From Amycolatopsis vastitatis (GTDB lineage Bacteria > Actinomycetota > Actinomycetes > Mycobacteriales > Pseudonocardiaceae): a DNA stretch of 64,000 bases. Positions 36,191-45,587 of the stretch are shown one piece after another. A program made the position numbers and the translations under genes. The stretch spans positions 1-64,000 of the forward strand of contig NZ_NMUL01000049.1 of NCBI RefSeq assembly GCF_002234595.1. Direction: 5' to 3'. The stretch's first letter is position 1; each line of letters opens with the position of its first letter. Below the pieces are notes generated by a model. That model searched no databases. It saw only the letters and a program-made list of their open reading frames with translations, and was not told where the DNA came from.

Positions 36191-36191
36191 T

Positions 36192-36330
36192 ACGCCCGCG
36201 ATCACCTCGGTCCCGTCCAGGTTGGGCAGCCCGGGGTCGACCACGACGACGTCGGGCTTGGTCTCGGCGACCGCCTTGAGCGCGGCCGTGCCGTCGTGCG
36301 CGGTGATCACCTTGTAGCCGCGGTGCATGC
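36192..36330 (-). pseudogene. Response-regulator receiver-domain relic
   Basis: Read leftwards, YKVITAHDGTAALKAVAETK and DVVVVDPGLPNLDGTEVI match the beta2-alpha3 core of a receiver domain, with the phosphoacceptor aspartate in VVDPGLP. The rest is absent. Confidence 0.55.
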
Positions 36331-36351
36331 GACACTCATCAGGCGCTCGAG

Positions 36352-36656
36352 ACCCTGGCAGCCAAGCACAAGTCCACGGTCACCAAGATGGCGGCCCGGA
36401 ATCGAGCCAAATTCGAGGCTCCTCACGGACTATGTACGTGTGCTCCAGTTCGGGTTCCCCATCCCCGCAAAGAGATCGTCAACCGGCTCGCGCGGAACAG
36501 GTGCGAGCTGTGTGAGGACAACGGCACCGTCGCGGTTCACCATGTCGCCAAACTCACGCGGCTCGGTCAACCCGGACCCGACCAACCGGCATGGGCGGCG
36601 ATCATGGCAGCCGAACGCCGGAAGACCTCGTGGTCTGTCGACCGTGCCACAAGGAC
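36352..36656 (+). pseudogene. Group II intron maturase C-terminal (zinc/HNH-like) relic
   Basis: TLAAKHKSTVTKMAARNRAK is followed, after an internal deletion relative to full proteins, by PRKEIVNRLARNRCELCED, VAVHHVAKLTRLGQPGP and AWAAIMAAERRKT; after a one-base loss VVCRPCHKD follows. This is the X/En end of an intron-encoded protein with its Cys/His zinc motif. It belongs to the same type of protein as the fragment at 33971-34073, now about 2.3 kb away. Confidence 0.7.
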
Positions 36657-37070
36657 CGAGCCCATCACCGATGAACCTCCGGCACCTCACACGCAGCCCC
36701 TGTTCCGCCCTCGGTCAGGAACCCCTGCCCAGACGGGTTGTCTCACACCGGTCCGACCAAGAAGGGTTTGCCACCAGCAGTTCTGCGCGATGTGCAGTTA
36801 CGCACACCCGTGACATCTCGCCGGCACAGTTTCGAATTTCGTACCAGCCCACACGGTCAAATTGTCGATTTCGTGCAACCTCAGGCCTGGTATTGCAGTG
36901 TGTTGAAAGATCACCCGATCAGAGGTACGCCCGTCGGTTGATCAAGGTAATCATTGGACTTGAGGGACGTGAATAAGCGTGTGCAACTCGCAACGTAGCA
37001 CTGTGGCGACGATTTTCTCGGTGAACTGGCCGCAGCTGTTCGGTATATCCTCGGCAGGGGTGTCTGCGCT
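36657..37070. promoter_or_regulatory. Upstream region of the biosynthetic cluster
   Basis: No gene is supported. The stretch is more AT-rich than its surroundings (for example 36830-37050) and must contain the promoter for the A-T/PKS operon. I find no convincing palindrome or -35/-10 pair. Confidence 0.4.
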
Positions 37071-38975
37071 GTGCAACCGGTAGAGCTTGCGGAAACGACG
37101 ACCCGGTGGATCGTCGACAAGATTCATCAGTGGGTAAAGGCATCGCCGGACTCGGTGGCAGTTTCGGACGCGAAGGAATCCGTTTCGTACACGGAACTCT
37201 GGTGCCGTACGGAGGCAATGGCCCGGCTGTTGCGCGCAAGCGGGTGCAGGCCCGGTCGCCCCATCGGCTTGTGCATGTCACCGACGGTTTCCCGGGTGGC
37301 GTCGATCCTGGGTGCAATCGGCATCGGATCGCCCTATGTGCCGATCGACCCGAACCTCCCGGACGGCAGAATCCGCGTCATGATGGACTCGGCCGGTGCG
37401 GGCCACGTCATTGTCGACGAACGCACCGCGGCGAGGTTCTCGGCGATGTCATATGAACTGGTAGACGCCTCCACATATTCGTCGTCCGATTCGATGGATT
37501 CGACATTGATCGAGCCGAGCGGCTCCGACCTCGCGTACATCATCTACACCTCGGGATCCACCGGCACCCCGAAGGGCGTGGCGGTCGAGCACGGCAGCCT
37601 GAGCCACCTGCTCAAGGCGCTGGACGGCGTGCTGCCCCCACGGCGTGACGACTCGGCCCAGTGCTGGCTGGCCGCGGCGAACATCTGCTTCGACATGTCG
37701 GTGGCGGACCTGTTCTGGCCGCTGTCCCGGGGCATCCCGATCGTGGTCGCCGAGCTGGAGTCCCTGGCCGGGCGATCCGACGAGGGCGCGGAGTTCCTGA
37801 CCTCCGTGCTCACCAGCGGACGGATCACCCACTTCCAGGCGACCCCGTCCCTGGTCCAGCTGATGCTGCAGGACCCCGTGCTCGCCGGCGCGGTCCGTAG
37901 CCTCGAGGTGCTGGTGATGGGCGGCGAGATCGTGCAGCCCGGCCTGGTCGCCCAGCTCGGGCCCGTGCCCTACCTCTACAACGGCTACGGTCCCACCGAG
38001 GCCACCGTCTACACGACGATGCACCGGTGCACCGGCGAGGACGTCGAACACGTGCCCATCGGGCGCCCTCTACCCGGCGTGGACGTTCGTGTCGTCGACG
38101 AGGCCGGGCGCGACCGCCCACCTGGCTTGCTCGGCGAGCTCCTGATCGCCGGACCGGGACTGGCCCGGGGATACATCAACGACGCGGAGCTCACCGCCAG
38201 GAAGTTCCCGGTGCTGGGCGGGCGCCGCTGGTACCGGACCGGCGACCTGGCCAGTGTCGACGCGGACTCGACCGTGCGGTATCAGGGACGCATCGACAGT
38301 CAGGTCAAGGTCCGGGGTTTTCGAGTCGAGCTGGGGGAAATCGAGGCGGCGATCCATGCGGTTCCCGGCGTCGACGAAGCCGCGGTTTTCCCGGTCCGCG
38401 GTCCCGGTGGCCGGGTGACCGGGTTGACCGCGGCGGCGAAATCCGCGGCGGCCGACATCACCGAGGCCGCAGTTTTCGTCGAAATCAGCAAAGTGCTGCC
38501 GAAGTACGCGATACCCCAAGCCGTGAAGATATTGCCGGAACTCCCGATCGGTCTCACCGGGAAACTCGACCGGAAGGCGCTGGAACGCCAGCTCATGGAA
38601 CTCGATCCGGTGTCGCACGGCGAGGCGGTCGACGGCCGTTCATTCGGCGATTGTGAGCGGATCGTCGCCGAGGCGTGGAGCTCGGTTCTCGGCGCCGACA
38701 TGACCGGCGAAGCCGACCGGACGTTCTTTGATGCCGGCGGAAATTCGATCCTGCTCGGCTCGGTTTTCGCCCGTCTTCGCGATGAGTTTCCCGAGGCGGA
38801 TCTGCACCTGGTCGATATGTATCGGCATCCGACGATATCGGCGATGGCGGCCCGGCTCAGCGCCGGCGGCGCACCGTCCGATTCGTCCGGCAGTGAAGCT
38901 TACGCCGGGCCGGGCGAGAACCGGCGCGCACTGAGCGCGGCGGAACGTAGGCGGCTGGCCCGACGAGCGCGGTAA
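37071..38975 (+). CDS. Free-standing NRPS adenylation-carrier (A-T) didomain
   Basis: The 634-residue product has an adenylation domain (about 1-510) with A3 YIIYTSGSTG (155-164), A5 NGYGPTEATVY, A7 YRTGDLA, A8 GRIDSQVKVRGFRVELGEIE (split here only by domain) and A10 LTGKLDRKAL, then a carrier domain (about 520-605) with phosphopantetheine S559 in GGNSIL. D208 in FDMS is the aspartate that binds an alpha-amino group. My by-eye specificity code is D-M-A-Q-V-G-G-V-Y, which I cannot match to a substrate. There is no condensation domain. The basic tail (ERRRLARRAR) may dock onto the PKS, whose gene starts 55 bases later. GTG 37071 is the best start though its ribosome site is weak. Confidence 0.88.
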   Translation: MQPVELAETTTRWIVDKIHQWVKASPDSVAVSDAKESVSYTELWCRTEAMARLLRASGCRPGRPIGLCMSPTVSRVASILGAIGIGSPYVPIDPNLPDGRIRVMMDSAGAGHVIVDERTAARFSAMSYELVDASTYSSSDSMDSTLIEPSGSDLAYIIYTSGSTGTPKGVAVEHGSLSHLLKALDGVLPPRRDDSAQCWLAAANICFDMSVADLFWPLSRGIPIVVAELESLAGRSDEGAEFLTSVLTSGRITHFQATPSLVQLMLQDPVLAGAVRSLEVLVMGGEIVQPGLVAQLGPVPYLYNGYGPTEATVYTTMHRCTGEDVEHVPIGRPLPGVDVRVVDEAGRDRPPGLLGELLIAGPGLARGYINDAELTARKFPVLGGRRWYRTGDLASVDADSTVRYQGRIDSQVKVRGFRVELGEIEAAIHAVPGVDEAAVFPVRGPGGRVTGLTAAAKSAAADITEAAVFVEISKVLPKYAIPQAVKILPELPIGLTGKLDRKALERQLMELDPVSHGEAVDGRSFGDCERIVAEAWSSVLGADMTGEADRTFFDAGGNSILLGSVFARLRDEFPEADLHLVDMYRHPTISAMAARLSAGGAPSDSSGSEAYAGPGENRRALSAAERRRLARRAR

Positions 38976-39030
38976 GGATTGAGCCGGCGGACCACCATGG
39001 GTTGTGCGAGCACGGGAGGAGCGGGAAGAT

Positions 39031-42000
39031 ATGCCGCGGAACGAGCCGGACGAGTATCGTCCCGGCGAGCCGCATGGTGTGGCCGTAATAGGAATGGCGT
39101 GTCGCTTTCCGGGCGCGGAAACTCCGGCGCAGTTCTGGTCGAACCTGGTCGACGGGCGGGAATCGATCAGCCGTGAGGACGGTGCGGACGGCTGGATCCG
39201 CGCCAGTTCGACGCTGGCCGACATCGACCGGTTCGATGCGGAATTCTTCGGCTTCAGCCCACGCGAGGCCGCCCTGCTCGACCCGCAGCACCGGCTGTTC
39301 CTCGAGGTCTGCTGGGAGGCACTGGAGGACGGCGGCGCCGCGGGCCGGCGGCGGGTCTCGGACGTCGGCGTGTACGGCGGCTGTGGAACCAGCCTCTACC
39401 TGATGAACAATCTCAGCGGTGAGGCGAGCCGGTCGAAGCCGAACTACCTGGACTCCACCGAGGATCTGCAGCTGACCATGGCCTCGGACCGCGACTACCT
39501 GACCAGTCGCGTGTCGTACAAGCTCGGCTTCGACGGTCCCAGCGTGAACGTCCAAGCCGCGTGCGCCACTTCGCTTTACGCGCTTCACTTGGCGTGCCAG
39601 GCACTTCTGGCCAGCGAGTGCGACATGGCGCTGGCCGGCGGGGCACACGTGCCGGTCCCTCAGATCGACGGCTACCGACCGGAACCCGGTCTGGTGCTGT
39701 CGCAGGACGGCCACTGCCGGGCCTTCGATGCGCGGGCCACGGGCACGGTCTTCGGCAGCGGCGTCGGCGTTGTGCTGCTCAAGCCGCTGGACCGGGCGCT
39801 GGCCGACAACGACCGCGTGTACGCGGTCATCCGTGGCACCGCAGTCAACAACGACGGTTCGGGCAAGCCGGGTTTCAGCACGCCGAGCGTGGCCGGTCAG
39901 GCGGCGGTGATCCGCCAGGCACTCGCCGCCGCGGACGTCGAGCCCGGCTCGATCTCCTACGTCGAGGCGCACGGCACCGCGACGCCGGTCGGTGACCCCA
40001 TCGAGGTAGCGGCGCTGACCGACGCCTTCCGGGGCGCGCGGCCACAGTCCTGCGCCCTGGGGTCGGTCAAGACGAACATCGGGCACCTGAGCTGGGCCGG
40101 CGGCATCGCCGGGGTCATCAAGGTCGCACTCGCGTTGTGGCACCGCACGCGGCCCGCCTCCCTCCACTTCACGGAGCCCAACCCGGCGATCAACTTCGTC
40201 GCGTCGCCGTTCTTCGTGCAGACCGAGACCGCGGACTGGCCCACCGAAGACGGTCCGCGCCGCGCTGGGGTCAGTGCCTTCGGTCTCGGCGGCACGAACG
40301 CCCACGCGGTCCTGGAAGAGGCACCGACCGCGCGTGCCACCAGGAACGACCTCGCCGGCGACGCCGAGCCCGGCATCCACGTGCTGCCGATTTCCGGACG
40401 CACCGAGCCGGCCCTCCGCGACATGGCGGCCCGAACGAGCGCGGCGTTGCTGGATGACGTGGCGCCGGCGGTGGCCGACGCGGCCTTCAGCCTCGGTAGC
40501 GGGCGCCGGCACTTCGCCCACAGAGCGGCAGTCGTCGGATCCGACCGGAAGACGCTCGCCGCGCTGCTCGACGCCGTGGCGACCGGACAAGTGGACACCT
40601 CCGACGAGTTCGACGGGGAGATCGGTCTCGCGTCCGGAGTGGCGCCGGCCGCGCCCCGGCTGACGATGCTGTTCTCCGGCCAAGGCGCGGAGTACCTGGA
40701 AGGATGCCGTGATCTCTACCTGTCCGAGCCCTTCTTCCACGGGTTCGTCGACGACATCGATCCGCACTTCCGGAAGCACACCGGACACCGGCTTTCCGAT
40801 TTCCTCTACCAGGACGGCACGCGTCGGGGCATGCCTGTCGCCGACATCAGAATGGCCCAGCCGGTCGTCTACGCTCTGCAAGCGGCGCTGCTGGAGCTGT
40901 GGCGTAGCTGGGGCGTCACGCCAGAGGTCCACATCGGACACAGCCTCGGCGAGTACGCGGCGGCGTACGGCGCGGCCGTGTTCGACCTCGAAACCGGGCT
41001 GTATCTGGTATCCGAGCGCGCGAGGCTGATCAGCACCCTGCCCGAGTCCGGCGCCATGGCGTCGATACTCGCCGGCCAGCGGGAGGTACTCGATCTGCTC
41101 GACGGCACCGACCAGGTCGACATCGCGGCGCTCAACTCGCCGAACAGCACAGTGATCTCCGGCGACAGCGAAGCGTTGAACGCGGTTATCGCGACGGCCG
41201 CGAGGCGCGGCGTCAAGGCCAAGAAGCTGCGGATCAGCCGGGCCGCGCACTCGTCGCAGATGGACGCGATCCTGGACGACTACGCCGCCGTGGTCGAGGC
41301 CGTGGACCTGCGCCCGCCGAAGCGGACGATCATTTCCACCCTCACCGGCGCCGTGATCGGCGACGAGATCGCGAACGCCGCCTACTGGCGACGCCAGTTG
41401 CGGCGGCCGGTCCGGTTCCTCGAAGCGATCCGCGGCGCCGCCAAGTCCGATGTCCTGCTGGAGATCGGCCTGTCCGACACGCTCACCAACCTCGCCCAGA
41501 TGACGTTGGGCGACGACGGGAACGAACCGACGGTGTTGGAGACGCTGCGCTGGGAACGCAACGACGTGGCATCCACCCGATTGGCGCTGGCCGGGGCATA
41601 CGCGGCCGGCGTGACGGTGGACTGGGAAGCCGTGTCCGCCGGCGGACACACGGTCACCATGCCGACCTACCCGTTCCAGCGCCGCCGGCACTGGATCTCG
41701 TCGACCCGGTCGGCGGCCGGTCTTCCGACCGGCAGCGTCGACTCGCTGGCCGTTGAAGACGGTGCGAATCAACCGGAAGCGCGCGAAACCGGCCACTACG
41801 TGGTCACCTGGGTCGACGCGCAGGCTGGAGTGACGCCGGCCGCCCAACCCCTGGCGAACAAGCGCTGCCTGCTCATCGCCCCCTCGACGGGGTCGGCCAC
41901 CGATCTGGAGCGGGAGCTGACGCGGCTCGGTGCCGAGGTGCTGGTCCACGTCTTCTCGGACGACGATGACGCCGCGGCCGTGATGGCGGAGTTCCGACCG

Positions 42001-43512
42001 GTCACAGTGGTCAATGCCGTGCCGGCCCTGCGGAAGCGGCAGGCCGACCTCGGCGGCCGCCCGCTGGCCACCGAGTCGGTGTCCGACGACGTGCTCGCCG
42101 CCGGCGGCCTGATCACCCTGCGCACCTACCAGGCGGTGTCCGCGGCGAACCTGCCCGATGCCACCGTTTTCACGGTGACGTCGGGTGCGCACCGCATCCT
42201 GACGTCGGACGACGCCATTCCCGCACAGGGCGCTGTCGTCGGCATCGCGCGGACCGCGCGAACGGAGTTCTCGACCGTCCGGCACGTGCTCGTCGACCTG
42301 GACGCCGCCGATACCAGACATCGGTGGGCCGTGCAGGCGGCGCAACTGGCCGCGGCCATCGGCGCGGCTCCCGCCGTCGACGCCGAGCTGGCGCTGCGCG
42401 GCGACCGCGTGCTGATCCCCCGACTGCGCCCCGGCCGGGTACCGGCACAAGCCGGTCAGGTGCGCATCGATCCCGCCTGCTGGTACCTCGTCACCGGCGG
42501 GTTGTCCGGGGTCGGGCTGGAGTGCGCGCACGCGCTGTTGGAGCTGGGCGCGAAGAAGCTGGTCCTGGGCAGCCGTAGTGCGCCGGGCGAAGAGCGTGAA
42601 GAGCGGGTTCTGCGGCTGCGTCGGCAGTTCGACGCGGACATTCGCACCGAGATCGTCGACGTCACGTCCCCACAACAGGTCAACCGGCTGTTCGCCGAGT
42701 ACTCCGGCGTGCGCGGTGTCATCCATGCCGCGGGCGTCATCGACGACGCGATCATGGACCGGACGGAGTGGAGCCGGATGTCCCGCGTGCTGGGCCCCAA
42801 GGCGCAGGGTGCGTGGAATCTGCACCGCGGCGCCGCCGAGCACGCGCCCGACCTCGACCTGTTCGTGATGACGTCGTCCTACGGCGGCCTGTTCGGCAAT
42901 CCCGGCCAGGCCGGCCACGCTGCGGCCAGCACGTTCCTCGACGCGCTGGCGGGCCGCCGCCGGGCCGCCGGACTCCCCGGTCTGTCCCTGGATCTGGGTT
43001 CCTGGTCGGATGTCGGCATCCTGGCCGGCAATGACGATTTCCTCCGCCGGCTGGCAGAACAGGGCATCGGCACGATCTCCGCCGCGCAGGGCCGTCCGGC
43101 GGTGCGGGCCGCGATCGCCGGCTGGTCCTCGGGACAGGTCGCCATCCTGCCCACCCACTGGGACGAACTCGATCCGGATCACCACCTCGCGTCCAACCCC
43201 ATCCTCAATGGACTGATCGGCGATCGGTCCGTGTCGTCGACCGAGGACCCCTCGCCGGCGATGACGAGCTCGGCCGACATCATGGCCTACGTCCGGGACG
43301 TGGTGGCCCGCGTGCTGGGCTTCGGCGACGATGAGCTCACCGGGCTCGATCTGGCGGCCGCCGGCATGGACTCGCTCAACGCGCTCACCATCAGGAACAA
43401 GCTGCAGCAACGCCTGTCGGTACCACTGCCGGCGACGATCTGCTTCGAGAAGCCCAAGCTCTGTGAGCTGGCCGCCGAGATCGAGAAGCGCATGGCGGAG
43501 GTTCGGGACTGA
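39031..43512 (+). CDS. Single-module type I polyketide synthase, KS-AT-KR-ACP
   Basis: The 1493-residue product has KS (about 18-440; Cys178 in AACATSL, His in EAHGTATPVGDP and KTNIGHLSW), AT (about 543-840; S638 in GHSLGEY; RAAH740S at the position usually HAFH for malonate or YASH for methylmalonate), a structural half-KR (about 935-1145), KR (about 1148-1330) and ACP (about 1410-1490; S1448 in GMDSLNAL). The KR keeps TGGLSGVG and S1283, but the catalytic Tyr is H1296 (QAGHAAAS) and the following Asn is Ser, so reduction is doubtful. No DH, ER or TE is present. It probably extends the amino acid held by the A-T protein once. GGGAGGAG precedes ATG 39031; a GTG at 39004 is an alternative. Confidence 0.92.
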   Translation: MPRNEPDEYRPGEPHGVAVIGMACRFPGAETPAQFWSNLVDGRESISREDGADGWIRASSTLADIDRFDAEFFGFSPREAALLDPQHRLFLEVCWEALEDGGAAGRRRVSDVGVYGGCGTSLYLMNNLSGEASRSKPNYLDSTEDLQLTMASDRDYLTSRVSYKLGFDGPSVNVQAACATSLYALHLACQALLASECDMALAGGAHVPVPQIDGYRPEPGLVLSQDGHCRAFDARATGTVFGSGVGVVLLKPLDRALADNDRVYAVIRGTAVNNDGSGKPGFSTPSVAGQAAVIRQALAAADVEPGSISYVEAHGTATPVGDPIEVAALTDAFRGARPQSCALGSVKTNIGHLSWAGGIAGVIKVALALWHRTRPASLHFTEPNPAINFVASPFFVQTETADWPTEDGPRRAGVSAFGLGGTNAHAVLEEAPTARATRNDLAGDAEPGIHVLPISGRTEPALRDMAARTSAALLDDVAPAVADAAFSLGSGRRHFAHRAAVVGSDRKTLAALLDAVATGQVDTSDEFDGEIGLASGVAPAAPRLTMLFSGQGAEYLEGCRDLYLSEPFFHGFVDDIDPHFRKHTGHRLSDFLYQDGTRRGMPVADIRMAQPVVYALQAALLELWRSWGVTPEVHIGHSLGEYAAAYGAAVFDLETGLYLVSERARLISTLPESGAMASILAGQREVLDLLDGTDQVDIAALNSPNSTVISGDSEALNAVIATAARRGVKAKKLRISRAAHSSQMDAILDDYAAVVEAVDLRPPKRTIISTLTGAVIGDEIANAAYWRRQLRRPVRFLEAIRGAAKSDVLLEIGLSDTLTNLAQMTLGDDGNEPTVLETLRWERNDVASTRLALAGAYAAGVTVDWEAVSAGGHTVTMPTYPFQRRRHWISSTRSAAGLPTGSVDSLAVEDGANQPEARETGHYVVTWVDAQAGVTPAAQPLANKRCLLIAPSTGSATDLERELTRLGAEVLVHVFSDDDDAAAVMAEFRPVTVVNAVPALRKRQADLGGRPLATESVSDDVLAAGGLITLRTYQAVSAANLPDATVFTVTSGAHRILTSDDAIPAQGAVVGIARTARTEFSTVRHVLVDLDAADTRHRWAVQAAQLAAAIGAAPAVDAELALRGDRVLIPRLRPGRVPAQAGQVRIDPACWYLVTGGLSGVGLECAHALLELGAKKLVLGSRSAPGEEREERVLRLRRQFDADIRTEIVDVTSPQQVNRLFAEYSGVRGVIHAAGVIDDAIMDRTEWSRMSRVLGPKAQGAWNLHRGAAEHAPDLDLFVMTSSYGGLFGNPGQAGHAAASTFLDALAGRRRAAGLPGLSLDLGSWSDVGILAGNDDFLRRLAEQGIGTISAAQGRPAVRAAIAGWSSGQVAILPTHWDELDPDHHLASNPILNGLIGDRSVSSTEDPSPAMTSSADIMAYVRDVVARVLGFGDDELTGLDLAAAGMDSLNALTIRNKLQQRLSVPLPATICFEKPKLCELAAEIEKRMAEVRD

Positions 43513-43513
43513 C

Positions 43514-44695
43514 ATGGACGTCACGATCGGGCCGGACGACGGCCGGCACCATTCGGAGCAGATCATCGGGACCGCATCGGCGGAATTCCTGCCGCTGGTG
43601 ACGGAGTTCGACCGCCTGCACCAGGACGGGCTGGACTCCGACGCCGATCTGTGCGTCTACGTGGACGGCGAGGAGCGGGTCGCGCTGCGGTCGCGGCAGC
43701 GGCAGCCCGACCGGCTGCAGAACCTGCGCTCGGTCAGCAAGGCGCTGCTCTCGATCATCACGCACGCCCTGCACGAGCGCGGTGTCATCGACATCGACGC
43801 CCCGATGGCCGAGGTCTGGCCGGAATTCGCCGCAGCAGGCAAGGGATCCCTCAGCCTGGCCACCTTTCTCTGCCACCAGGCCGGGTTGGTCGGGGTCGAC
43901 CGGCGGCTTTCCGTCGACGACGTGATCGACTGGGACCCGGCGGTCGAGGCGCTGGCCGCGCAGTGCCCCTACTGGGAACCGGGAACCGATCACGGCTACC
44001 ACGATCTGACCTTCGGCTGGGGTGTCGGCGAGTACCTGCGTCGGGTCACCGGGAAGTCGGTGGACGAGCTCCTCCGGCAGGAGTTCCGAGAGCCGCTCGG
44101 CGCCGACGTGCACATCGGCATCGGCGCGGCGGAGTTCGCGCGCGTGACGCCGTTCCATCAGTCGCGGGTGGTCGGCGCCGGCACCGCCGCCGAGATCATC
44201 CACCTGCTCGGCGACAAGTCCTCCCTGCTCAGCCGGTCCCAGCTGAATCCGAACCTGCAGAACGTGGAGAACTCCGCGCTGTACCTGGGTGCGGAGGTGC
44301 CCGGCTGCAACGCCGTCGGCACCGCGCGAGCTCTGGCCAAGATCTTCGCCGCGACCATGGACACGGTCGACGGCGTCCGGCTCTGGAACGAGGAGACCCT
44401 CAAGCGCGCAACTCGGCTGCGGCGACGCGGCACCGACCGGGTCCTCGCCAGGGAACGGGCCTACTCCCTCGGTTTCATGCTGCCGGACGACAACCTCGGC
44501 CAGGCGGGGACGGACGTCGAGTCGTTCGGCCACTACGGGCAGGACTGCGCCCTTGTCTTCGCCGTGCCGCGCGACAACCTGGTTTTCGCCTACGCGACAA
44601 CGCAATTGAACAACCGCCTTGACCAGTATTCGAAGCACGACGACCGGTCGGGTCGGCTCGGCCGGATGGCCGTCGAATCAGTTTGGGGAAGGTAA
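43514..44695 (+). CDS. SxxK serine hydrolase (class C beta-lactamase/transacylase fold)
   Basis: The 393-residue product has the beta-lactamase/penicillin-binding fold: S73-V-S-K76, then Y162 in HGYHDLTFGW at the YxN position (here Tyr-His-Asp) and a C-terminal GHYGQD at the KTG-like site. There is no signal peptide, so it works in the cytoplasm. It starts one base after the PKS stop and is clearly in the operon. Since no thioesterase domain exists in the cluster, an offloading, cyclising or amide-forming role on carrier-bound intermediates is attractive; relatives include esterases and acyltransferases such as LovD. Self-resistance by hydrolysis is an alternative. Confidence 0.82.
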   Translation: MDVTIGPDDGRHHSEQIIGTASAEFLPLVTEFDRLHQDGLDSDADLCVYVDGEERVALRSRQRQPDRLQNLRSVSKALLSIITHALHERGVIDIDAPMAEVWPEFAAAGKGSLSLATFLCHQAGLVGVDRRLSVDDVIDWDPAVEALAAQCPYWEPGTDHGYHDLTFGWGVGEYLRRVTGKSVDELLRQEFREPLGADVHIGIGAAEFARVTPFHQSRVVGAGTAAEIIHLLGDKSSLLSRSQLNPNLQNVENSALYLGAEVPGCNAVGTARALAKIFAATMDTVDGVRLWNEETLKRATRLRRRGTDRVLARERAYSLGFMLPDDNLGQAGTDVESFGHYGQDCALVFAVPRDNLVFAYATTQLNNRLDQYSKHDDRSGRLGRMAVESVWGR

Positions 44696-44702
44696 CTCCG
44701 TC

Positions 44703-45587
44703 ATGACCAGCGCACTGATCGACAACAGCCAGCGGCTCCGGGAGATCCTGGACCGGCTGAGCTCCATGTCGATCGAGGACTACTACAACCCGTACCAGAT
44801 GTTCGAGTGGCCGGACTCGCTGCCCGAGAGTATGTGGTGGATGAGCCCGGAGCTGACCACGACCTACGGCACGGACGTCGCCGACGAGCTCACCCAGGAG
44901 CAGCTCCAGCAGCTGTCCAAGTTCGAGAGCGTCAACTTCTACAGCCTCAACGTGCACGGCATCCGCGAACTGCTGATCGAGGTCACGCGGCGCATCCACA
45001 CCGACGACTTCGCGACGCCGTCGGAGTTCTTCCACCACTTCATCGGTGAGGAGAACGAGCACATGTGGTTCTTCGCGCAGTTCTGCCTCCGGTACGGCGG
45101 CAAGATCTACAAGCAGCCGCGGGGCGGCGCCGAGACCATTCCGCCGAGCAACGCGGCGAGCCTGCTCGTGTTCGCGCGCATCCTCATCTTCGAGGAGCTG
45201 GTGGACCACTTCAACGCCAAGATGGCTGCGGACGAGCGGCTGGACGACACCATTCGGAAGATCAACCGGATCCACCACCAGGACGAGTCCCGGCACATCG
45301 CGTTCGGCCGGGAGCTGGTCCGCATCCTGTTCGAGGGCTTCCGCGCCGAGGCGACGCCCGAGGAGCTTGCGCAGGTCAGCGATTACCTCAAGCGGTACAT
45401 GAGCTACAGCTTCGAGTCGCTGTTCAATCCGCAGGTCTACCGGGACGCCGGCATCGCGAAGCCGCTGGAGATCCGCCGGCGGCTGCTGGAGGGTCCGCGC
45501 CGGCGCCGGCCGGAGTTCGAGGCGCAGGTGTTCCGCAAGACGCAGTCGTTCCTGGTCAAGCACGGCCTCATCGAGGAGGCCCGATGA
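44703..45587 (+). CDS. AurF-like non-haem diiron oxygenase
   Basis: The 294-residue all-helical protein keeps the ligand pattern of AurF-type N-oxygenases: E117xxH120 (ENEH), E164 (FEEL), and H191/E195/H198 (HHQDESRH) with the same spacing as AurF; the first ligand may be E75. AurF and CmlI oxidise arylamines to nitro groups, and relatives oxidise amines on carrier-bound amino acids. Co-translation with the next gene (ATGA overlap), an amino acid:carrier ligase, suggests it acts on an aminoacyl carrier, giving hydroxylamine, oxime, nitroso or nitro. Carbon hydroxylation cannot be excluded. GGGGAAGG lies upstream of ATG 44703. Confidence 0.88.
   Translation: MTSALIDNSQRLREILDRLSSMSIEDYYNPYQMFEWPDSLPESMWWMSPELTTTYGTDVADELTQEQLQQLSKFESVNFYSLNVHGIRELLIEVTRRIHTDDFATPSEFFHHFIGEENEHMWFFAQFCLRYGGKIYKQPRGGAETIPPSNAASLLVFARILIFEELVDHFNAKMAADERLDDTIRKINRIHHQDESRHIAFGRELVRILFEGFRAEATPEELAQVSDYLKRYMSYSFESLFNPQVYRDAGIAKPLEIRRRLLEGPRRRRPEFEAQVFRKTQSFLVKHGLIEEAR

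Noticed and set aside
38857..43566. 1569-codon open frame antisense to the PKS gene
   Set aside because: The sense strand carries KS, AT, KR and ACP domains with all landmarks; the antisense product shows no domain and is an artefact of codon bias.
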